Source of the DNA: Eucommia ulmoides
Taxonomy: Eukaryota > Streptophyta > Magnoliopsida > Garryales > Eucommiaceae
NCBI GenBank assembly: GCA_016647705.1
Contig: CM028326.1
Coordinates: 26,536,901-26,600,900 of the forward strand
DNA length: 64,000 bases
Direction of reading: 5' to 3'
Positions 55,872-64,000 of this stretch are shown one piece after another (within the stretch, counting starts at the first letter, position 1; the number at the start of each line of letters is the position of its first letter). The notes below the pieces were generated by a model that had not been told where the DNA came from, did not search any database, and saw only the letters and a program-made list of their open reading frames with translations. Made by a program: the position numbers and the translations under genes.

Positions 55872-58616
55872 CCTAGCACGAAGGATGAAGCCATTAAAAG
55901 ACTCAGCTAGATTGTTCGAAAATTTATCACATTGGGTGTTTAGATTGAAGTGAGACCTAGCCCATTTCCTAGGGGGATGTCTGTTGACCCACTGAAACGT
56001 ATTCTCATCTAGACATCTTAGCCTATCTATGGCCTTCCGAAAGTAATGTAAATGATATGCAGACCCACAAGACTATAAAGGGTTTTTCATTATTTTACCT
56101 CTAAATTTCTTCTTGTAGTTGTCATAGATGTGTCTCAAACAATTTCTGTGCTCAGCTCCAGGAAGTATAGTCTCTATCATTGTCTCCAACCCCTGTTGAA
56201 TTACAAATAAACAAAAAAAAAAACACAGTTATAGAATGTTACAGCAGATTAATTATAGAATACAGTTACAAATGAACAAAAAAAATGAATTAGCAAAAAA
56301 AAAAAAAAAGTACCTTTTGTTCATCTAAAATGAAGGTCCAATTCTACTAATTTGTGACCCTAATATCATTGACCACTAACTCCATGAACCACTTCCAACT
56401 GTTTGCACACTCAACCTCAACCACAGCATATACAAGCGGATACATACCATTGTTTCCATCCACTCCAACTACACATAATATCTGTCCAGGAAATGGCCCT
56501 TTAATGAAGCATCCGTCTAGGCACAATACTTGTCTGCAACCATTACTAAAACCTTGCTTTAGATCTCTAAGACAAACATAAATCCGCTAAAATCTAGGCT
56601 GCCCAGCCTCCTCATCAAACTCAGATTTCACAATAACACTTGAGCCAGGGCTTGATATTCTCAATTCTTCGGCATAATCCCAAACCTTCTTGTACTGTTC
56701 TTCATAAATCCCCTCAATCATCCCTAATTCCTTTCTCTTTGCTCTAAATACCAGTGTCTTCGATACACCAATGCACAGTTCAGTCTCGACAACATCCTTA
56801 AACGCCTTCAAACTCCATTCGGGATTACATCTAAATCTTTGCAAGTAATACTTAGCCAACCATGTAGAGCTACAATTTCTATTCCAATACACCTTGCCAC
56901 AAATGTGATTTCCATTCAACTTCTTAATTTACATGTCACCATTTTCGTTTAAAGAAGATTGAATTAACCACTTGCACCCCGATTCTTTATATACCGCCCT
57001 CACCCTTTTTTTCTCATTCTTCTTCAACAAAACATTTTTACCCTGTTTTATTGCATATCCCCTCAATGCCTTGACAAGTTCTTCCCCCACAAGAAAACAA
57101 CATCCCTAATTCAAAAGGATTATCTAGGAATTCCATTCATTTCCTATACTCTGGCTAAACATTATCAGTATCATCATCTTCCTTATCCCCTGACTCAGCC
57201 CTAATATCCTTTTCCTCATCAGCATATTCTGACTCTACTTCAATATTATCCACATTAACAGTAGGCTGATGGGAATGACTAATTTCCCCCATTTCTTTAC
57301 GTCCCATCCATTAACTCTCGGAATCTACATTACCTTCAAATAATAAATCATCGTTTGTTTCATCTTGTTCTTTGCCACTGAATTCACTATCCTCATCTGT
57401 CTCTTCCTCATCCCCTGATTCAGCCCCTGCTTCATCCCATGTTTCAGCCTCAACCCTGATTCAGCCCCTTCCTCAACCCTTGCTTCATCCCCTGTTCTAG
57501 CCTTAGCCTTTGCCTCCAACCCAACCCCTGATTCAGCCCCTTCCTCAACCCCTGATTTAGCCCATTTATCCTCAAAATTGTGTTTACTTTGCGTCAAAAG
57601 CAAAGGAGGGAGCACATGTTCAGCCAAATCATTTGAACCTACTTGACTCTGAAACTGGGGCTCACTACCCTTATCCTCAAAATAAAATTCTATAACTCTA
57701 CTCAGTGGTAAAATCCCAACCATGTCAAGAACATCATTGTCAGTGATAAGAATCTTCAGACCTTTGTTTAGAGGAAGGGTGAGAATCTTATAAAATAGTA
57801 AAGCCTTAACTTCAGAAATATTGTACCCTAAGGCCTCTGCCATATCCTCTACATCTAACAATGATATTCTATCCTCATCCCAGTTATCAAAGTAGCAAAT
57901 TACCCCTCTAACATATTATGAGTTTACAAATCTACCACCGTAGTGAACTTTGGCAAAGAAATAAGATGAGTTTGGGGCTGTCATTAACAAAACAGAAACG
58001 AGAAACAAAAAAAAAATAACTAACTAAAGCAGTAAAGCTTCAAAGACCCAGCAAAGACAAAAAAAAAGGAATACATAAAAAGAGCATAAAAAATATATTA
58101 AAAACCCTAAAATTTATGCAACCAGCCAAGGGACCACCATTCAAGCAAAGACAAAAATGTTGGAATGTATGGAGATAAGGTATAACCTTTATCACAATAA
58201 AAAAAATACCAAAATGCAGACTACAGAAATAATGCATGCATTTCAAACACGTATCAACTACAAATCGAACACAGAGGGAAGATGAAAGAGATTAAAACAT
58301 TGAAACACTTACGGTAATCTGGCCCTCCTTCATTGTCGTGTCTTATATCTTGCATGTTGTCTATCGTCGGAGAAAGAGAGTTGAAATGGCCTAATTTACA
58401 ACTTTTTCTTTAAATGCTCAAACAAACCCTAAGTTTTGTAAAGACGATGGAGAAGAGAGAGAATGGAGGAAGTTTGGCTCATGATAGAGTGTCTGAGTAG
58501 GAATGGGGTGGTTGTCTCTTCGTATGAAATGAAAAGGAAATGGTCATTCCACTTATCCTCTCACGCTTGTTTTTTTCTTTTTCTTTTTTTGTTTTTGATA
58601 ACATTAAGCTAGTATA

Positions 58617-58817
58617 ACATAAATTGGCAATTATACCCTGAAAAAAGGGTTGTGCATCTCACGTGAAGACATTTCCATCCACTTTGGACGGAAATTCTGA
58701 CGGAAGGACCTTTTAAAAACAAGTTAGTACATAGAGAGTTTAAAATGAAACGATAAAACTTAGAAGGACCACTTAGAAATGTATCAATAGTTAGAGGGTC
58801 TAAATTGTAGTTTTTCC
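58617..58817 (-). repeat. Right terminal inverted repeat of the MULE
   Basis: Pairs with 42838-43040. The transposase gene starts about 630 bp inside this end, so this TIR would be its promoter side. Confidence 0.85.
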
Positions 58818-59259
58818 ATATTTTTTAATTTGAATTCTATACTAAGTAAAGGCTTATAAATTCAGTTTGTGAGATAAATAATTTTTTGTTCGATGAAAAC
58901 ATTCAGTGCTTATATGCATGAAAAATCCGATGCTTATATACATGAAAAAGAAAAAAAAATTGATTTTTTACATGAATGAAAAAAATATCATTATTTTTTG
59001 TGTAAAAAAAAGAAGTTCGAAATGTATTTTTTTGCTAAAATTTTGTTACATTTCATGATTAAATAATAATGTTAATTATAATGGAATTAGAAATGGATGA
59101 TTTGATAATCCAAACGTGGAATTAGAATTATCATAGAATTACAATTGAATTCCAACATACTACCAAACAATAAAATTCTAATAACACAGGAATTATAGTT
59201 GAATTATACTACCACATAATAGAATTATAATGTCATGGAATTACGATTCTTAGAATTCT
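58818..59259. other. AT-rich non-coding; GAATTATAAT-type short inverted repeats
   Basis: 59085-59255 is built of GGAATTAGAATTATCATAG-like segments in both orientations and may be a small decayed MITE. No ORF. Confidence 0.4.
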
Positions 59260-59452
59260 ATTTCATATATCTATATGGGATTTGATACATTAGGTTAAAC
59301 CTTAATCAAACTAGGAAAACCGTAGTTACTATATATACACACACATACACATATACCCTTTGAACATTTCTGTAACATTGATTTTTTGTTTTTATATATA
59401 CATACAATCGTCTCATATTTTTTCAGTATATTGCGTCTCAATTATTCTAAGA
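59260..59452 (+). repeat. 5' LTR of the short-LTR Copia
   Basis: Aligned with 63820-63997 from TATATGGG to TTATTCTAA. The terminal TG is mutated, and the end reads TCTAAGA where the 3' copy has TCTAACA. Confidence 0.7.
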
Positions 59453-59579
59453 TAGTATCAAGAGTAAAATTTTCTTATCCCTATTCTTACTAAAATTTTG
59501 CAATCACCGTCATTGCAATCTCTGATACTTTTTATCATTTTTTTGCACAAACACTGAACACAAAATTCAAAAACACCAT

Positions 59580-60020
59580 CAAGCTCACGTTAAAACGGCA
59601 AGTTTAACGCCTCCGTAGAACAACCCAGCCACCACTTCACAAGCTCCCACATCAGCACAGCCAACGCTCAATCACTGCCCCATCAGCGTACATGTCAGCC
59701 CAACAACCGCCACTTTAGCACACCACTTCAGCTCCACGTTAACTTATCATTGATCTTATTGTTGCCACATCATCTGCCACGTCAACAATTATGCAACATA
59801 ACTTTCCACCTCACCTCATGCGTTAGCACTACGTCAACTCAGCATTTGTCTGGATTGTTTCCATGTTATTTTACATACAACATTGGGTGCTATGTTATTT
59901 ACCACGTCATTACCACGTTAACTACCACATCACTTAGCACATCTGTTTGGTTTGCCATGTCATTGCCAACTCGGTTGCCCGTTACTGCCACTAGGCGTCA
60001 CATCAGCCACCTTTATACCA
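59580..60020 (+). repeat. Leader/gag-start region with recurrent CCACRTCA motifs
   Basis: At least twelve copies of (C)CACRTCA or close variants occur, e.g. GCCACATCATCTGCCACGTC at 59764 and TACCACGTCATTACCACGTT at 59901. CACGTCA resembles bZIP recognition sequences, but the density may instead reflect a threonine/serine-rich coding repeat in gag. No gag domain is recognisable here. Confidence 0.6.
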
Positions 60021-60399
60021 CATCAACCCTAGTCAATGGTGTCTGTTGATCAATTTAGTGTTGGACATTTATTAATCGATTCACCATTTTTCAGACCAGT
60101 TCTTGAGATTCAAACACTGGTTCTTAGCTAACTTCAGCATTCTAAATACAGCTATAGCGTTCGTTTATTCAAATTTGAATCATACAATATACTTCTCCTT
60201 ATATTTTTTATTCGGTCCATCACTGTATTTTGACCGGTTCAAGGGTTCATTAATTGGTTTTTCATGATCTTAGACCTGCTTCTAGATAATTTCAACATTC
60301 TGAATACATCCGTGGCCTTTGTTTTTTTATTCAAATCATATTGTATAATTTCTTTATATTGTTGATCCAATTCGACGACAATGTCCAATGGTTGTCCTT

Positions 60400-61700
60400 C
60401 ATCAGTTATTCTTACAATAAGAATCCTGATTTTGCCTCTACTGTTGTTTCCATCTCTATTGGGAATATGGTTTTAATCTTAAAAAGTTTCTCCAATTCTA
60501 GTACAAACTTTTCCCCTAACCTTTCACTTACTACAGGTAATTCCTTATGGTTCTTTGATTTTGCACATTGTAATCATATGACTTTTTTCCAAAATCTTCT
60601 CATCCAAACTATACGCTATGAATAATCCTACCATTCATATTATTGATGATTCTCATATGCGTGTTAGTCATACCGATCAGATTTCTACTTCACATCTTTC
60701 CACTTTTAACACGTATTTAATTCTAAAAGTCATTTGAAATCTCTTATCTGCTAGGCGACTATCTGAAATAGAACTTAAAGTAATATTTTCTAATAGTGAT
60801 TTTTGTGTGCAGGATTCTCGGATAAGAAAATCTCTTGGAACTAGTCATAAAATTGGACGTCTATTTGAGCTCAATGATTTGCACATTCCATCTCAATCCC
60901 CACCACCACTACTACCACCACCACCACCCCATGTCCTTTCATCAACTTTTGTAACCACACCACCATCATTATCATTACTATCACCTCCTCATTTCCACCA
61001 CCACAACTACCATCCTCATCATCACTTGATTCTTCTTCACTATCATCTTTTTCATCACTATCACCATCACTCCCATCATCATCCTTATCACCACCGCTAT
61101 CATCATCGCCACCAGATTCATCTTCTCTCAATCTTTGGCATTCCCAATTAGGTCATGCATCCATCAAACGTACCCGCACTTTAGTTTCAAGTGGGAAATT
61201 AGGTTCTGTCTCTACCGAGCATCTCAATTGTGTTCCATGTCAATAATCTAAACAATATGCCTTACCCTTTCCCACCAGTAACTCAATCTCTCATGCATCT
61301 TTTGACCTAGTCCACTATAATGTTTGGAGACCCTCACCTTCTATCACAATCGGGGGTTACAAATACTTTGTCATATTTGTTGATGGCTATTCTCGGTGTA
61401 CCTAATTATACCTCATGCATAGTATTTTGAATTACCACAAATATTCATAAATTGTTATCATGTTTCTAACTTAATTTTCTCGCAATATCAAAATCTTCAG
61501 ATCTAATAATTTAATGGAATATAAGGACTAGCATTTTGTTGCCACCTTTCAAAAATATAACACACTTCTACATAGATCTTGCCCCAGCACTTCTGCCCAA
61601 AATGGTCGAGTTGAACGTAAACATTGACATATCCTATATACTATCTATGCAATGTGCATTTCATCATCTTGTCCGGAGCACTTCTGAGGAGAAACTACTC
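60400..61700 (+). pseudogene. Copia protease, pre-integrase and integrase core, broken
   Basis: The CNHMTFFQNLL segment (60570-60600, after a D/H-rich lead) is the protease region. HTDQISTSHLSTFNTYLI (60668) and SDFCVQDSRIRKSLGTSHKI with GRLFELNDLHIP (60796-60890) precede a low-complexity insert. LGHASI (61150) starts the zinc-binding part. ISHASFDLVHYNVWRPSP (61288), YKYFVIFVDGYSR (61360) and GRVERKH (61603) are integrase core motifs. Stops are frequent. Confidence 0.75.
60893..61133 (+). repeat. CAC/CAT trinucleotide-rich tract inside the Copia reading frame
   Basis: About 240 bp of CCACCACCA and CATCATCAC-type repeats encode a proline, then histidine-rich run in the open frame 60807-61151, and an acidic glycine/aspartate run on the other strand. 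It sits at the linker between the pre-integrase and zinc-binding segments, which is serine/proline-rich in related elements, so it looks like expansion of a variable linker. Confidence 0.8.
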
Positions 61701-62339
61701 TAATTGTCGTTTATACCTTCAATCGGGTCCATTTACCTACCATTGGTAATCTTTGTACTTATGAGAAGTTGCATGAAATTTCTCTTATTACAGCCTCTTA
61801 AAAGTATTTGGATGTGCCTACCTTGCCCTCTTACAACCTCATAAACACACCAAAATTGAACTTCGGGCTCGAATATGTTGTTTCCTCAAATATAGAATTG
61901 AACACAAAGAAAATCGATTTTGGGATCCAATTTCTAATTTTCTCCTTATTTCTCGTCATGTCACCCTTTAGGAACACAAGATGTTCTCGTCCATATCCAA
62001 GTTTCATTCAACATCTACTACCAACCATCTATATTTTACTGATCTATCCATAAATTTTTTTCCTAATCATCCGAGCACAAATGTCATTGTGCCTTAAATA
62101 GATCCTCCAGCTACCCCTCTGACCCCCACTGACGTTCATTCTCTGTTTACGGATCCTTAGCACAACTCCCTCGAGCCAATCCCAATGACTTCAGATGTTG
62201 CATCAACTGAGACTGCCCTAGAAATCCCCATTGTTCTAGTAGAGTAACTCAACCTCCCCCACATTTTTGTGATTTCCATTGTTTTTTCACCATACTTAAT
62301 CTATATGAGCCGCAATCCTATAAGGAGACCAATACTAAC

Positions 62340-63800
62340 CATCTTTGACAGAAAGCAATGGACAACGAACTCCATGCCCTAGCCAAAACCTACACTTGGG
62401 ATCTCGTTGACCTCCTCCCTAGGAAAATTCCTATTGGATGTAAGTAGATTTTCAAAATTAAAACACTTTTTGATAACTCAGTTAAACACTATAAAGCTTG
62501 ATTTGTTACAAAGTAATTCACTCAAGAATATAGAATTGACTATGAAGAGACATTTTTCCTAGTAGCTTGACTCACATTTGTCCGTACTCTTCTTGCCATC
62601 GCTGTTATTCACAAATAAACACTTTTTCAGATGGATGTTAAGAATGCATTCGTTAATAGAAACTTCCTTGAGGAAGTTTATATGCATATCCCTCCTGACC
62701 TACCTACTCCTCAACACAAAGTTTGTCATATTCGTCGTGCCTTATATGGTCCCAAACATGCTCTACGTGCTTGGTTCACAAAATTCAACAGCACTTTCCG
62801 CAAGTTCTAGTTCACATCCAGTACTCATAATTCTACATTGTTCGATATTATCCTCCTTTTACTATATGATCATTACAGAGGATGATCTACGCAGTATCTC
62901 AAAACTCAAAAAAAAAAAAAAATAGTGGTCAATTTGTGATGAAAGATTTTGATGTTCTCACATATTTCTTGGGACTCAAAGTTTCATCTGGTTCAGATGA
63001 ATATTTTCTCTCTCAGACCAAATATGCATATGATCTGTTTTTCAAGACTAACATCACTGACTCCACCATTGCTAACACTCATTTGGAGTCGAATATCAGA
63101 CTTACTCCACTAAATGGATCATCTCTCCCAGATGTCACTTTCTATCGGCAACTAGTTGGAAGTTTTGTATACATCATTGTTACTTGCCCATATATTACCT
63201 CTGTTGTCCATCAAGTCAATCAGTTTATGTCCACTCCTTGGATCACTTATTACTCGATGGTTCTTCGAATTCTTTGGTATGTCAAAGGCACCTTGTTCCA
63301 CGGACTTCATTTTCAGCCCAGTCCACTCCCACCTCACATGATTACTTTGATGTTGATTGGGTCAGAGATCCCATCGACAGATGTTCAATCATTGGTTATT
63401 GTTTCTTTTTGCCAACTCCCTCATTTCCTAGCGCAATAAGAAACAAAACGTGATTTTTCACTCCAGTACTAAAGCTGAGTACTGTACCATCTCTAATACA
63501 ACACAAGAATTACTTTGACTTCACTAGCTCCTCGCTGACATGTGAGTCTCCTCCCCTACTGTCATTCTCTAAATTGTGACAATATAAGTTCTATTCATAC
63601 CTCCCATAATGATGACTTCTACAAGCATACAAAATACATTAACACTAATTGCTACTTCATCCATCACCACATTCTCCAAAATATTATTCGTCTTCGTTCC
63701 ATCAGTTCTGTCGATCAGACAACAGATATTTTTGCCAAGACTCATCTACTCAGATGTTTTCACACTCTGGTTTCCAAAATCAAGTCATATCTGATTTATC
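62340..63800 (+). pseudogene. Copia reverse transcriptase and RNase H, broken
   Basis: RT fragments: AMDNELHALAKTYTWDLVDL-like text at 62356 and a W/CKWIFKIK-like motif near 62440, DVKNAFVN at 62634 and a VYMHIPPD-like stretch at 62678. The catalytic loop should lie near 62850 and is not intact. From 62940 the frame reads VMKDFDVLTYFLGLKV, SQTKYAYDLFFKTNI, FYRQLVGSFVYIIVTCPYI and VHQVNQFMSTPW. RNase H follows in shifted frames (DPIDRCSIIGYCFFLP at 63370; a TKHIE-like HTKYINTNCYFIHHH at 63632; SSVDQTTDIFAKTHL at 63702). Confidence 0.78.
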
Positions 63801-63819
63801 GCCTTAAGTTTGAGGGGAA

Positions 63820-63997
63820 TGCTAATATATGTATATGGGCTTTGCTCCACTAGGTTAAACTCTAATCCCACTAGAAAAACCCCACTCATTGTCCATATAT
63901 GGATTCTTTATACATCACTATAACATTGCATCTTTCTCATATCTCAATACAATCTTCTCATATTCTCTCAATATTTCGGCTCTCAATTATTCTAACA
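63820..63997 (+). repeat. 3' LTR of the short-LTR Copia
   Basis: Begins TGCTAATATATG directly after the polypurine tract and ends TTCTAACA, giving intact TG...CA ends. The window stops three bases later, so the target duplication cannot be checked. Confidence 0.75.
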
Positions 63998-64000
63998 CAT

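Larger units (their letters stand above)
44491..57984 (-). pseudogene. MULE transposase gene, split by the Tekay insertion and carrying several stops
   Basis: Reading leftwards: start ATG at 57984 (MTAPNSSYFFAKVHYGGRF, stop at codon 23); a PB1-like N-terminal domain with LLDVEDMAEALGYNISEVKA; an acidic linker to 57325; a DNA-binding region at 56919-56587 (STWLAKYYLQRFRCNPEW; KRKELGMIEGIYEEQYKKVW); the DDE-type MULE domain near 56550-56400 (LDGCFIKGPFPGQIL, VGVDGNNGMYPLVYAVVEVE); and 56190-55877 (GAEHRNCLRHIYDNYKKKF; NLAESFNGFIL). After the insertion it resumes at 45333: DKPIITLLETIRCLLMKRM, then a SWIM zinc finger (FVVDLGACRKWHLSWLPCEH with AISTIW), and a C-terminal knuckle (CRKYGNIGYNSRTC). 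A last short exon ends at 44491. Besides the insertion there are stops at 57916, near 56090 and at 45017. All main domains are identifiable. Confidence 0.85.
42838..58817 (-). mobile_element. Mutator-like transposon (MULE), split by a Tekay retrotransposon
   Basis: About 200-bp terminal inverted repeats (42838-43040 and 58617-58817) start GGAAAAAATACAATTTAG and, on the other side (reverse complement), GGAAAAACTACAATTTAG. They stay similar through CTAAGTGGTCCTTCTAAG and GTGGATGGAAATGTCTTCAC. ATTTTTTAA lies outside both ends (42829-42837 and 58820-58828; two extra bases AT on the right), fitting the 9-bp MULE duplication. Without the 10.5 kb insertion at 45334-55871 the element is about 5.4 kb. 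It carries a transposase gene (minus) and a small GRF-like ORF (plus). Confidence 0.85.
59260..63997 (+). mobile_element. Short-LTR Ty1/Copia element (Ale/Retrofit-like), complete but degenerate
   Basis: LTRs of about 190 bp (59260-59452 and 63820-63997) share TATATGGG, TAGGTTAAAC and CTCAATTATTCTAA. A decayed primer site TAGTATCAAGAG follows the first LTR. The polypurine tract TTTGAGGGGAA (63809-63819) precedes the second. Between them are protease, integrase, RT and RNase H remnants in Copia order. Very short LTRs and the RNase H sequence suggest the Ale lineage. Numerous stops and frameshifts. Confidence 0.8.

Noticed and set aside
60871-61131. An acidic serine/aspartate/glycine ORF on the minus strand.
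   Set aside because: It is the antisense of the CAC/CAT repeat in the Copia pol frame.

Overview
The window is nuclear DNA of a flowering plant, most likely a dicot. It is very AT-rich, contains a split gene with GT-AG introns, and carries every common class of plant transposon. I assigned coordinates and domains by reading the sequence. Family names rest on motif recognition, not on a database search. No bacterial, phage or CRISPR feature is present.

Only two cellular genes are recognisable, both in the first 7 kb. At 1485-4375 (+) lie eight exons of SAE1, the AOS1-type subunit of the SUMO-activating enzyme. All eight are open and have good splice sites, but the first coding exon (about 45 residues) is not visible: a Copia retrotransposon reading leftwards out of the window lies just upstream. 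At 4506-6901 (-) lies a four-exon reversibly glycosylated polypeptide / UDP-arabinopyranose mutase gene. It has three nonsense codons and a lost donor site, so it is a pseudogene, although its TATA box is intact.

The rest (7-64 kb) is a transposon graveyard. From left to right: a 1 kb TIR element (7.1-8.1 kb); about 6 kb of AT-rich DNA with no gene; a large non-autonomous Copia-type element on the minus strand (14.1-21.9 kb), whose LTR carries an array of TTGACC-containing palindromes and which encodes an extra ORF instead of pol; a 5' piece of a Gypsy element (21.9-24.2 kb); a TIR element rich in GTTACATGTAAC palindromes (24.5-25.2 kb); a possible SINE and a 31-base C tract (26.2-26.5 kb); an hAT-like element with a perfect 8-bp target duplication (28.7-29.5 kb); a Tnt1-like Copia (30.7-37.7 kb) split by a 2.8 kb solo LTR; an AT-rich minisatellite (38.6-39.5 kb); and a second hAT-like element (40.0-40.8 kb).

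From 42.8 to 58.8 kb there is a three-level nest. A Mutator-like element (MULE) with about 200-bp TIRs carries a transposase gene on the minus strand and a possible GRF zinc-finger ORF on the plus strand. It is split by a 10.5 kb Tekay-type chromovirus flanked by a perfect CCTAG duplication. The chromovirus 5' LTR is in turn split by a 1.4 kb TIR element with a perfect 10-bp duplication. The solo LTR at 32-35 kb belongs to the same chromovirus family. The window ends in a degenerate short-LTR Copia element (59.3-64.0 kb) that is complete from LTR to LTR.
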